A DNA stretch of 64,000 nucleotides, taken from positions 1-64,000 of the forward strand of contig DAVZGP010000013.1 in assembly GCA_052274345.1 (NCBI GenBank), read 5' to 3'. The notes beneath the pieces were generated by a model. That model did no database searches. It was not told where the DNA came from and saw only the letters and a list, made by a program, of their open reading frames with translations. The position numbers and the translations under genes are program-made. Each line of letters begins with the position of its first letter. Position 1 is the stretch's first letter. Origin of the DNA: Clostridium_AD sp937920395. GTDB lineage: Bacteria; Bacillota; Clostridia; Clostridiales; Clostridiaceae. Positions 54,510-62,765 of this stretch are shown here, piece by piece.

Positions 54510-55715
54510 TTAATCAAACGCACTAAGTACTCTATTTAATATACCATTTATATGAGCTATAGCTATACCAAAATTGGTAATAGGCAGGTCAACTATATTA
54601 GCTTTCTTTATTCTCGACATTAACTGTTGTCTATTAAACATACATGCCCCACAATGAACTATTAGTTTATATTCACTCAAATCTTCTGGGAAACTACTAC
54701 CCGCACAGACCGTTATATCTAGTTTCCCACCTACTTTATCATTAAGCCATTTGGGAAGTTTTTCTCTCCCTATATCGCCCTCGAGCGGGTGGTGAGTACA
54801 TGCTTCTGCAATGAGTACCTTATCTCCTGGTTTCAGCGTATCAATAGCTCTTGCCCCTTTAACTAAGGTATCTAAATCTCCCTTATACCTAGCCATAAGT
54901 ATAGAGAACGAAGTAAGTGGTACATCTTTAGGGATAATAGCATTAACTTTTTTAAATACCTGTGAATCTGTAATCACCAAATCTGGTTTACCTTTTAGTG
55001 CAGCTAAAATATCGCCTAACTCACTATCCTTTACAACAAGAGCCATAACATCATTATCAAGTAAGTCCCTTATAATTTGAACCTGCGGAAGTATTAATCT
55101 TCCTTTTGGCGCTTGAATATCTTGTGGTGCCACAACTAACACTATTGATTTTGGTTTTACTATGTCACCTACAATTGTATTTTTCTCGAAATCCCCTGGA
55201 GCAGCGTCCATAATTGCTTTTTTTAATTCATCAATATTTATTCTGTCTTTAGCACTAACCTTAACAAAATCTATGCCTATTATCTTTTGTATACCTTCAA
55301 GCTGAATTTTCCCTAATGTTACTACATTTTCATCGATTTTATTTATAACTCCTACTATAGGAATTTTTCTATTTTTCAAATCTTCATACCACATTTCTTC
55401 AAATACTAAATCCTTCTCATTACCATCTATAACCAAAAGAGCTAAATCTGTTTTATCCATAACTTCCTTAGTTTTCTTGATTCTAAGTTCACCTATTTCT
55501 CCATCATCATCAAGTCCTGCAGTATCTATAATCACAACTGGTCCTATTGGAAGTAATTCCATTGCTTTATATACTGGATCCGTTGTGGTTCCTGCCAAAC
55601 TAGAAACCAATGCAATATCCTGATTTGTTAGTGCATTAATTAAACTTGATTTTCCTACATTTCTTTTCCCAAATATAGCTATATGAAGTCTATTAGAATT
55701 TGGTGTTTGCTGCAT
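54510..55715 (-). CDS. hydF: [FeFe]-hydrogenase H-cluster maturation GTPase HydF
   Basis: 401 residues. The N-terminal GTPase has GKRNVGKSS (G1), DTAGLDD (G3) and NKID (G4). The C-terminal Fe-S domain has the HydF cluster motif, CTHHP near residue 305 and HCGAC about 50 residues later. HydF is the scaffold on which the diiron subcluster made by HydE and HydG is assembled before transfer to the hydrogenase. hydE and hydG are not in the window. AGAGGAGG precedes the ATG. Confidence 0.96.
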   Translation of the reverse strand: MQQTPNSNRLHIAIFGKRNVGKSSLINALTNQDIALVSSLAGTTTDPVYKAMELLPIGPVVIIDTAGLDDDGEIGELRIKKTKEVMDKTDLALLVIDGNEKDLVFEEMWYEDLKNRKIPIVGVINKIDENVVTLGKIQLEGIQKIIGIDFVKVSAKDRINIDELKKAIMDAAPGDFEKNTIVGDIVKPKSIVLVVAPQDIQAPKGRLILPQVQIIRDLLDNDVMALVVKDSELGDILAALKGKPDLVITDSQVFKKVNAIIPKDVPLTSFSILMARYKGDLDTLVKGARAIDTLKPGDKVLIAEACTHHPLEGDIGREKLPKWLNDKVGGKLDITVCAGSSFPEDLSEYKLIVHCGACMFNRQQLMSRIKKANIVDLPITNFGIAIAHINGILNRVLSAFD

Positions 55716-55916
55716 ACTATCTGCCTCCTCTTTCTTCTTTTAAAATTGGTTTTATTTTTCTATACAATCATAAAATTCTAGATTTATTATATATCGTAAT
55801 TATATAAAATTCAACTTTAAATTTCTTGTTTAAATTTTGGTTTTAATAATATACTGTTTTAATAGATTCTTCTTTGGGCATACTAATATCAACAAAAACT
55901 AAAGGTGAGTGATAAT

Positions 55917-56687
55917 ATGGCGTTTAGGAAAAAAAATATTTTTATAATTTTTACAACCACTATTATTTGTTTTTTATTAATATACAGTTCTTATGTTAAT
56001 AAATCTCAAAAAAGCAGCCAAACTTTTAGACCTTCAATTACTTCCTTTAAGGATGGAGGTTACCAACATGTTTCTAAATTTGTCTATTTAACTTTTGACG
56101 ATGGTCCTACCTACGTTATTACAGATGCACTATTAGATGTATTAAAAACCGAAAAAGTAAAAGCTACTTTTTTTATAGTAGGAAAAGAAATTGAAGGAAA
56201 AGAATCTATCCTCAAGAGAATCTATACCGAAGGTCATAGCATAGGTCTTCATACTTATAGTCATAATTTTAAAAAGATATATAGAAGCACAGATGAATTT
56301 ATTGACGAAATGGAAAAAACCTCGAGCAAGATCCAAGAAATCACAGGCTCTACTTCTAAGATTATTAGGTTTCCTGGTGGCAGTTCAAAACGATTAAATT
56401 CTCTTACTTTAGAAAACCTTCATAAAAATGGCTTTAAAATATATGATTGGAATGTAGATGCACTTGATGGTGTCAACCCAAACTTAAGCGTATCACAACT
56501 TATTAAAAACACAAAAAAAATCAGAGGTAATGAAAATACAGCTATAATCCTTATGCATTGTAATTCAAATAATAAAAACACAGTAAAAGCACTACCCGGT
56601 ATTATAAAGTATTATCTTGATTTAGGTTATGAATTTAAAGCCATAACTAAAGATACACCTGAGTATTATTATAAATTTAAGAATTAA
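55917..56687 (+). CDS. Membrane-anchored polysaccharide deacetylase
   Basis: About 256 residues with a signal anchor (about 5-27) and a NodB/CE4 domain: LTFDDGPT (motif 1), GLHTYSHNF (motif 2 with the metal His pair), RFPGG (motif 3), DWNVDALDG (motif 4) and LMHCNSN (motif 5, where the usual His is kept). It removes acetyl groups from peptidoglycan or another surface glycan; spore cortex or wall modification are options. AAAGGTGA sets the ATG at 55917. Confidence 0.92.
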   Translation: MAFRKKNIFIIFTTTIICFLLIYSSYVNKSQKSSQTFRPSITSFKDGGYQHVSKFVYLTFDDGPTYVITDALLDVLKTEKVKATFFIVGKEIEGKESILKRIYTEGHSIGLHTYSHNFKKIYRSTDEFIDEMEKTSSKIQEITGSTSKIIRFPGGSSKRLNSLTLENLHKNGFKIYDWNVDALDGVNPNLSVSQLIKNTKKIRGNENTAIILMHCNSNNKNTVKALPGIIKYYLDLGYEFKAITKDTPEYYYKFKN

Positions 56688-56717
56688 AAAAAGCCTCACT
56701 TTTAGGTGAGGTTTCTT
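56685..56717. terminator. Bidirectional terminator between deacetylase and pssA
   Basis: A 9-bp stem with one G-T pair (56691-56699 with 56706-56714), flanked by an A7 tract on the left and T-rich sequence on the right. Confidence 0.8.
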
Positions 56718-56752
56718 AATATAATTGCATTAAAAATATATTACTTGCATTA

Positions 56753-57271
56753 TTATTGCTTTTTAAATTTAAACTTGCTTACCATTAAATATGATAACAA
56801 AATTACTAAAAACACTGTAGGCCCTAAATTTGATGCTCTATTAAACATGAAGAATGCATACAATGCTAAAAATGTACCTGTAACAGTGATCGGAATTCCT
56901 GAGAAGACGCCATCAAAATCTGTAATATTGTATTTTGCGAGTCTATATGCCCCCGCTACTGGAAATACTAAAACCATTAAATATCCAATTGGTCCAAGCC
57001 CTGCAAAATTATAAATACTAAATATTAATATGGAAGGTGCAACACCAAAAGATACTAAATCACATAATGAATCTAATTCTTTTCCAAGCTCACCATCCAC
57101 ATTTAAAAACCTAGCTATTTTTCCATCATATCTATCAAATATTCCTGCTAAAAGAATAAATATCGCTGCTAATTTATAATTGCTGTCAAAACTCATAAGT
57201 ATAGACAAAATACCACAAGACATATTGCTTAAGGTGAAAATGTTAGGCACTGCATTCTTTATTTTTACCAT
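56753..57271 (-). CDS. pssA: CDP-diacylglycerol-serine O-phosphatidyltransferase
   Basis: 172 residues, about five membrane helices. The CDP-alcohol phosphotransferase motif DG-x2-AR-x8-G-x3-D-x3-D is read in DGKIARFLNVDGELGKELD with SLCD after it, and SFGVAPS identifies the PssA group. It makes phosphatidylserine, the precursor of phosphatidylethanolamine. No psd gene follows here. AGGAGTG precedes the ATG. Confidence 0.93.
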   Translation of the reverse strand: MVKIKNAVPNIFTLSNMSCGILSILMSFDSNYKLAAIFILLAGIFDRYDGKIARFLNVDGELGKELDSLCDLVSFGVAPSILIFSIYNFAGLGPIGYLMVLVFPVAGAYRLAKYNITDFDGVFSGIPITVTGTFLALYAFFMFNRASNLGPTVFLVILLSYLMVSKFKFKKQ

Positions 57272-57390
57272 CTATATCACTCCTATCATTATATAAGTAT
57301 AACATAATGCTCGCGGTTATTCCTTAGTATTATATAACATTATTATTAAATTATCCTTAAATTATCCTTAAATTTTATTTTAAAAAATAA

Positions 57391-57414
57391 AAAAAGAACC
57401 AGCATATCGCTGGT
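57391..57414 (-). terminator. Terminator after the thiolase gene
   Basis: On the minus strand ACCAGC-GATAT-GCTGGT (57414-57398) is followed by a T run (57395-57391 and beyond). Confidence 0.85.
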
Positions 57415-57427
57415 CCTGTTTTATTTT

Positions 57428-58609
57428 CTATTTTCTTTCAACAATAATTGCTGTTCCTTGACCGCCACCTATACATAATGTAGCAAGTCCAGTTTTAGAA
57501 CCTCTTTTTATCATTTCATATATTAATGTAATAAGTATTCTTCCACCTGAAGCTCCAACTGGATGACCTAGTGCAATAGCTCCACCATTTACATTTACTA
57601 TTTCTGGATTTAATCCTAAATCTTTAGCTACTGCTAATGATTGAGAAGCAAATGCTTCATTAGCTTCTATTAAGTCTAAATCAGCTACTGTAAGTCCTGC
57701 TTTTTCTAATGCTTTTTTACTTGCTGGAACTGGACCGTATCCCATTATCTTTGGATCTACTCCTGCTGATGCATAAGATTTAATTGAAACTAATGGTTTA
57801 AGTCCTAATTGATCTGCTTTGTCTTTTGACATAACTATAAACATAACAGAACCATCGTTTATTCCTGATGCATTACCTGCAGTTACTGTACCACCCTTTT
57901 TAAATGCTGGTTTTAATTTAGTTAATTTATCCATAGTTATTCCAAATCTAGGACCTTCATCTGTATCAAATGTTATTGGGTCACCTTTTCTTTGAGGAAT
58001 TACTACTGGAACGATCTCATCTTTAAATTTGCCTGCTTTTATTGCTGCTTCAGCTTTATGTTGGCTTTTTAAAGAAAATTCATCTTGTTGTTCTCTAGTG
58101 ATATTAAATTTTTCTGCAATATTTTCTGCAGTTATTCCCATATGGTAGTCGTTAAATGCATCCCAAAGAGAGTCTTTAATCATAGCATCTACTACTTTAC
58201 CGTCTCCCATTCTTTTACCCCATCTTTCGTTTGGAAGTACATATGGAGCATTACTCATACTTTCAGTTCCACCAGCTAAAACTACTTCTGCATCTCCACA
58301 CATTATAATCTGTGCTGCCATACTTACTGCTCTTAGTCCTGAACCACATACTTTATTTATTGTTAATGCAGATGATGATTCATCTAGTCCTGCATTTATA
58401 GCTATTTGTCTTGCAATATTTTGTCCAAGTCCTGCTTGAATTACGTTACCAATAATAGCTTCTTCTACTATTTCTGGTTTAATCCCAGCTCTTTTTATAG
58501 CTTCTTTAGCCACAATAGTTCCCATCTCTACAGCTGATACTTTTGATAATCCTCCACCAAAAGTTCCTATTGCTGTTCTTGCTGCTCCTACAATTACTAC
58601 TTCTCTCAT
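57428..58609 (-). CDS. thlA: Acetyl-CoA acetyltransferase (thiolase)
   Basis: 393 residues. The acyl-accepting Cys88 lies in NKVCGSGLRA; LGHPVGASGGR carries the base His and CIGGGQG the second catalytic Cys. It condenses two acetyl-CoA to acetoacetyl-CoA, the first step of clostridial butyrate or butanol formation, or works in reverse. It is monocistronic: terminators lie on both sides. GGAGGG precedes the ATG. Its promoter is of the sigma-54 type (see 58700-58716), so expression should depend on the activator encoded next door. Confidence 0.95.
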   Translation of the reverse strand: MREVVIVGAARTAIGTFGGGLSKVSAVEMGTIVAKEAIKRAGIKPEIVEEAIIGNVIQAGLGQNIARQIAINAGLDESSSALTINKVCGSGLRAVSMAAQIIMCGDAEVVLAGGTESMSNAPYVLPNERWGKRMGDGKVVDAMIKDSLWDAFNDYHMGITAENIAEKFNITREQQDEFSLKSQHKAEAAIKAGKFKDEIVPVVIPQRKGDPITFDTDEGPRFGITMDKLTKLKPAFKKGGTVTAGNASGINDGSVMFIVMSKDKADQLGLKPLVSIKSYASAGVDPKIMGYGPVPASKKALEKAGLTVADLDLIEANEAFASQSLAVAKDLGLNPEIVNVNGGAIALGHPVGASGGRILITLIYEMIKRGSKTGLATLCIGGGQGTAIIVERK

Positions 58610-58699
58610 ATGTAACCCTCCATTAATTTATTTATCTAACTTATTATTAACATATAATAGGAATTTATAACATAATTATTTTTTCCTATATATAATACT

Positions 58700-58716
58700 A
58701 GCAATTTTCATGCCAA
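58700..58716 (-). promoter_or_regulatory. Sigma-54 (-24/-12) promoter of the thiolase gene
   Basis: On the minus strand TTGGCATGAAAATTGCT differs from the TTGGCACG-N4-TTGCW consensus by one base; GG and GC are exactly 10 nt apart. It lies about 90 bp before the thiolase start codon. Confidence 0.85.
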
Positions 58717-58786
58717 GTTGTAAATCCCTCGCAAACCTCACTATAGCAACTTACTTCTTTATAACAAAATTAAATGTAGCTCGTAA

Positions 58787-58803
58787 TGTAAACTTAGTTT
58801 ACA
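58787..58803. promoter_or_regulatory. 17-bp palindrome, probable enhancer site for the sigma-54 activator
   Basis: TGTAAACTTAGTTTACA is a perfect palindrome around the central T, lying about 70 bp upstream of the sigma-54 promoter, the normal place for an activator binding site. Confidence 0.7.
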
Positions 58804-58954
58804 CTAATATTTCTATAAGTTTATCTTTTTTAAGCTTGTTAATATTATAACCTATTTGTTAAAAAAATCACTTAAAGTATTTTCAATGTATTGATATAAC
58901 TATACATTTAATTTTCTCTATGATTTCCACTTACAATACTATAGGTGTTTTTCA

Positions 58955-58997
58955 TAAAAAAATAGCACGTGTAAACATAGTTTTCATGTGTACTATT
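58955..58997 (-). terminator. Probable terminator after the sigma-54 activator gene
   Basis: An imperfect hairpin (CACGTG with CATGTG, outer TAG/CTA) running into seven T on the minus strand. It separates the activator from the thiolase promoter. Confidence 0.55.
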
Positions 58998-60705
58998 GTA
59001 GATTTGTCGGTTTTGTCAAATTATATCGGTTTAATTTTTTATATAAACCTGCCCTACTAAGCCCCAATATTTTTGCTGCTTCTTTTTTATTTCCAATAGT
59101 ATCCTTTAAACATTCAATGATAATGTCTTTTTCAATCCTTTCAACAACATCTTTCAAGTAATTGTTTTCTAATGAATACTTCTTAATTTTACTCTTAATT
59201 ATTTTTTCTGGCAAATGCTTTGGCATTATATAAATATCATCATCAAGCAAATTAACGGCTCTTTCTATTACATTCTCAAGTTGCCTTATGTTCCCAGGCC
59301 AACTATAAGCTTTTAAAAAATCTATTGCTTCCCTAGAAATACCTTCGGCTTTAACGTTATATTTTTTACATATTTTTATCATGAGCTTACTTGCCAATTC
59401 CTCAATATCTTCGCTCCTCTCCCTTAATGCTGGTAATCTTAAATGCATAACATCTAATCTATAATACAAATCTTCTCGAAATTTTCCATCATTAATTAAC
59501 TGTTCTAACGATTTATTGGTAGACGCTATAATTCTTACATCAACTTTAATAGCATCATTTCCACCTACCTTAACAAGTTCCTTCTCTTGAATAACTCTTA
59601 AAAGTTTAACCTGCATATTCATAGGCATATCCCCAATTTCATCTAATAGAATCGTGCCACCATTTGCATATTCAAACTTACCTTTTCTGCCTGATTTTTT
59701 TGCCCCAGTAAACGCTCCTTCTTCATAACCAAACATTTCTGACTCAAAAAGCTCTGCTGGAATAGCTCCACAATTAATTTTTACAAAAGGCTTTAAACTT
59801 CTTTTACTAGCATTATGAATAGAATGTGCAAAAAGTTCTTTACCCGTCCCACTTTCTCCAGTAATTAGGACGTTCGAATCTACCTTAGCTACTCTTTTAG
59901 CAAGGCCCATTACCTCCTGGCTTTTATCACTGCTTCCTATAATATTGTTAAAAGTATATATTGCCTTAGGGTCTGTACTTAATTCATTTTTATAGCCTTC
60001 CGCTTCTTTATCCAAAAGACATAATTTGTTACTAAGCATTTTAAAATCATTTAAATCCTTAAACATTACTTTCCCAATTGCGCCAACAACTTCACCATCT
60101 TTTATTATAGGAACTCTCATAGAAATCATCTTATGACCATTTGCTTCTTGAATTTCACCAAATTTTTTTTCGCCGGTCCTTGCCACTATATGTAGTTTTG
60201 TGTTTTCAATAACTTCAGTTACATGTTTTCCCTCAGGATTTTCGCAATTAATAAATCTTTTATATTCATCGCTCATCATAGTTATTATCCCATTCTCATC
60301 CACTACAACTATGCATTCATTTACAGTATTTAATATTGTATTTAATATTTCTTCATTTACCATTTTTTCATTTTTCACGTCTATTAATGGATTATTTTGA
60401 ACTTCTTCATGAAAAACCTCAAATGCACCTATAACCTCACCACATTGAGTTATTAATTTACGTGTTACAATAAATTTACCTTCTTTTTTGTTAACCTCAG
60501 CCTCTCCATTTTCAATAATACTTATTAATTTACTAGAAGAAAGTATATCTAAAATATATTCTCCTATGCTATTATCTGCATCAATTTCAAACAATCTTTC
60601 AGCAGCATTATTGATTATCTGAATAATACCTCTTTTATCTATAACTACAATACCTTCATTAATATTGCTCATAACCTCGTTATAGTAATCCTTAATTATA
60701 TCCAT
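58993..60705 (-). CDS. Sigma-54-dependent transcriptional activator (PAS-PAS-AAA+-Fis)
   Basis: 570 residues. Two PAS-type sensor domains (about 8-100 and 120-215) precede a central AAA+ domain with GESGTGKE (Walker A, 283-290), the sigma-54 contact loop GAFTGA (330-335), LLDEIGDMP (Walker B) and FREDLYYRL. A C-terminal Fis-type HTH ends the protein (NKKEAAKILGLSRAGLYKKL). There is no membrane segment, so it senses an intracellular signal. It is encoded just upstream of the thiolase gene, whose promoter has the sigma-54 form, making it the evident regulator. Confidence 0.95.
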   Translation of the reverse strand: MDIIKDYYNEVMSNINEGIVVIDKRGIIQIINNAAERLFEIDADNSIGEYILDILSSSKLISIIENGEAEVNKKEGKFIVTRKLITQCGEVIGAFEVFHEEVQNNPLIDVKNEKMVNEEILNTILNTVNECIVVVDENGIITMMSDEYKRFINCENPEGKHVTEVIENTKLHIVARTGEKKFGEIQEANGHKMISMRVPIIKDGEVVGAIGKVMFKDLNDFKMLSNKLCLLDKEAEGYKNELSTDPKAIYTFNNIIGSSDKSQEVMGLAKRVAKVDSNVLITGESGTGKELFAHSIHNASKRSLKPFVKINCGAIPAELFESEMFGYEEGAFTGAKKSGRKGKFEYANGGTILLDEIGDMPMNMQVKLLRVIQEKELVKVGGNDAIKVDVRIIASTNKSLEQLINDGKFREDLYYRLDVMHLRLPALRERSEDIEELASKLMIKICKKYNVKAEGISREAIDFLKAYSWPGNIRQLENVIERAVNLLDDDIYIMPKHLPEKIIKSKIKKYSLENNYLKDVVERIEKDIIIECLKDTIGNKKEAAKILGLSRAGLYKKLNRYNLTKPTNLQ

Positions 60706-60790
60706 TTGTCACCTTCCTAAAGTCTTATAACTCAATTATAAAGTTGATAGTTTTTTTTTTCAAGATATACTGATGATTAATTCATTTATT

Positions 60791-61597
60791 CTACTGTAAT
60801 TGCATTAACTTATCAGCCACCATTACTATGAATTCTAAATTTGCAGGCCTATCCTTTTTATAACTAGTAGTATATCCAAAGATTTTATTAATATTTTGGA
60901 CTTGGCTATTTCTCCATGTAACATCTATTGCATAATTCATCGCTCTTTCAACCCTGCCCGAAGTGGTATTAAACTTTTTACCTACTAATGGATACAATTC
61001 CTTTTTAACCGATGATGAATGTTCACTATCAGTTATTAATATATTTATTGCTTCTTTTAAATACATATAGCCTTTTATATTACCCGGCACCCCAATTTCA
61101 TTTATAATATTAGTGATTTGAGTAGTAATAGTATTTTTTTGATTTTTATTTTCAGTATTTATTTTGCCATTATCCTTATCAGTAATTATTCTTTTTAGTT
61201 CTTTATTACATATGGTATTATCTACTATCTCTCTTATTTTTTTAATAAATAATTTCATGTCAAAAGGTTTTACAATATAATAATCTGCTCCAAGTGATAT
61301 AGCCCTTTTAGTTGTTACTTCGCTCCCAACTGCAGATAAAACTATTATATGAGGTTTTGTTTTTAACTTCATTTTATTTAGCCTCTCTAGTACTCCCAAG
61401 CCATCAATAAAAGGCATGATTATATCAAGTATTACTAAATCAGGTTGTTTTTCTTTAATTAATTTTATAGCCTGTACTCCATCCTTTGCAATTCCAGTAA
61501 CAATAATACCTTTCTGATAAAACAGATACTCATTAAGGATATCACAAAATTCATCATTATCATCCGCAATAATGACTCTTATGTTTGACTCTTCCAT
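60791..61597 (-). CDS. spo0A: Sporulation master regulator Spo0A
   Basis: 268 residues. The receiver domain (1-125) has Asp12, Asp13 and phospho-acceptor Asp58 (LVILDIIMP) with Lys in VKPFD. A 30-residue linker leads to the Spo0A DNA-binding domain (about 150-268): IGVPGNIKGYMYLKEAI, KFNTTSGRVERAMNYAID, FGYTTS and EFIVMVADKL. Phosphorylated Spo0A starts sporulation and, in clostridia, solvent formation. AAAGGAG precedes the ATG. A sigma-H promoter and two 0A boxes upstream fit autoregulation. Confidence 0.97.
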   Translation of the reverse strand: MEESNIRVIIADDNDEFCDILNEYLFYQKGIIVTGIAKDGVQAIKLIKEKQPDLVILDIIMPFIDGLGVLERLNKMKLKTKPHIIVLSAVGSEVTTKRAISLGADYYIVKPFDMKLFIKKIREIVDNTICNKELKRIITDKDNGKINTENKNQKNTITTQITNIINEIGVPGNIKGYMYLKEAINILITDSEHSSSVKKELYPLVGKKFNTTSGRVERAMNYAIDVTWRNSQVQNINKIFGYTTSYKKDRPANLEFIVMVADKLMQLQ

Positions 61598-61641
61598 ATT
61601 TGCAATCTCCTTTACATATTGATTTTATACCAATATTATAT

Positions 61642-61670
61642 ATATTCTACAAAAGATTGTAAAATCCTCT
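61642..61670 (-). promoter_or_regulatory. Sigma-H promoter of spo0A
   Basis: On the minus strand AGAGGATTT (61670-61662), an 11-bp spacer and GTAGAATAT (61650-61642) match the RnAGGAwWW / RnnGAATWW pattern at every defined position. It lies about 45 bp before the start codon. Confidence 0.85.
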
Positions 61671-61686
61671 ATTTTTCTAAAAATAT

Positions 61687-61693
61687 TGTCGAA
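61687..61693. promoter_or_regulatory. 0A box upstream of spo0A
   Basis: TGTCGAA, the core Spo0A-binding heptamer, 17 bp upstream of the -35 of the sigma-H promoter. Confidence 0.7.
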
Positions 61694-61770
61694 ATAAATA
61701 CTATAAAAGCCTTATATAAATATTTTTTATTACTAATTTTAAGCTTTTAATAATTATTATTGATTGTATA

Positions 61771-61777
61771 TGTCGAA
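61771..61777. promoter_or_regulatory. Second 0A box, between spo0A and the DUF3842 gene
   Basis: TGTCGAA again, 84 bp from the first. It could serve spo0A or the divergent DUF3842 gene. Confidence 0.6.
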
Positions 61778-61959
61778 TTTTGTGTTATGAGTGAAAAATA
61801 TTATTTATTATTAAAATAATGTTATAACATTTATATATATGTTTAAAAATATTGTTTAAATTTTTATGATATACTGTTTAAAATACATTTATAGAATTAT
61901 ATAAAAAATTTAAATGGTAGATATAAAACACTATTCTATTATTTGGGGGAGGTATTACC

Positions 61960-62382
61960 ATGAAAATTGCTGTTATAGACGCTCAAGGAGCAGGTCTTGG
62001 TAAAACAATCATAAAAAAACTTCATAAAGATATCGACCTTAATATTTATATCATTGCACTTGGTACAAATACCTTTGCTACTTCGAACATGATAAAGGCC
62101 GGTGCAAATTTAGGAATAAGTGGAGAAGATGAAATTTGCTCATTTTGTATTTCAAATAAAATAGATAGTATTATTGGACCAATTGGCATGATATGTAGTG
62201 GTGGTATAAACGGAGAAATAACCCCTAAGATTGCTTCTACAATATATAATATGGATTGTACTAAATATATTATTCCATTACAAAAACATGGTATCTATAT
62301 TCCTGGAACACGTAATCTTCAAATCAAAGATATAATTGAAGATATTATCCTTCATATAAAAAACAATGTAAAACTATACTAG
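61960..62382 (+). CDS. DUF3842-family protein
   Basis: 140 residues of a Rossmann-like fold: MKIAVIDAQGAGLGKTIIKKL at the start with a Gly-rich loop, VIALGTNTFATSNMIKAGA-like IIALGTNTFATSNMIKAGA, and IGPIGMICSGGINGEITPKIA. The function of the family is unknown; nucleotide binding is suggested by the loop. GGGGGAGG lies before the ATG. It is divergent from spo0A, from which it is separated by the sigma-H/0A control region. Confidence 0.85.
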   Translation: MKIAVIDAQGAGLGKTIIKKLHKDIDLNIYIIALGTNTFATSNMIKAGANLGISGEDEICSFCISNKIDSIIGPIGMICSGGINGEITPKIASTIYNMDCTKYIIPLQKHGIYIPGTRNLQIKDIIEDIILHIKNNVKLY

Positions 62383-62470
62383 TAATATATAAGGATTGAT
62401 TTAATTGATAACATGATATAAACTATAATTAAATTTAATATTATAATTATGAGTAACTAAAGTAATAAAA

Positions 62471-62612
62471 TACATTAGTTAAAAGGGAAGATAGGTGAAA
62501 ATCCTACGCGGTCCCGCCGCTGTAAAAGAAGAGTCCTCATTAAAACACCACTGGGAAACTGGGAAGGTTATACGGGGGCAATGATACTTAAGCCAGAATA
62601 CCTTCCATAATT
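62471..62612 (+). promoter_or_regulatory. Cobalamin riboswitch upstream of nrdD
   Basis: The leader shows the conserved B12 aptamer blocks in order: AAAGGGAAGATAGGTGAAAA, then TCCTACGCGGTCCCGCCGCT with GTAA, the CCACTGGGAAACTGGGAAGG region, and the B12 box AGCCAGAATACCT (62591-62603). The terminator at 62678-62710 supplies the expression platform, so bound B12 should end transcription before nrdD. Confidence 0.95.
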
Positions 62613-62677
62613 ACACACAATAGCTCTACGAGAGATAGAGAGGTGCTAGCAATATCTTTTTTAGTTGCGATGATTTT

Positions 62678-62710
62678 AAGTCTCTTAGCTCAATAGTTAA
62701 GGGACTTTTT
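62678..62710 (+). terminator. Terminator of the riboswitch expression platform
   Basis: AAGTCTCTTA pairs with TAAGGGACTT (62678-62687 with 62697-62706, one G-T pair), followed by T5. Confidence 0.8.
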
Positions 62711-62765
62711 ACCGTTTGCACAAATTTAATATAACTTTTGAAAAAGAAATACACGGAGGTATTAT

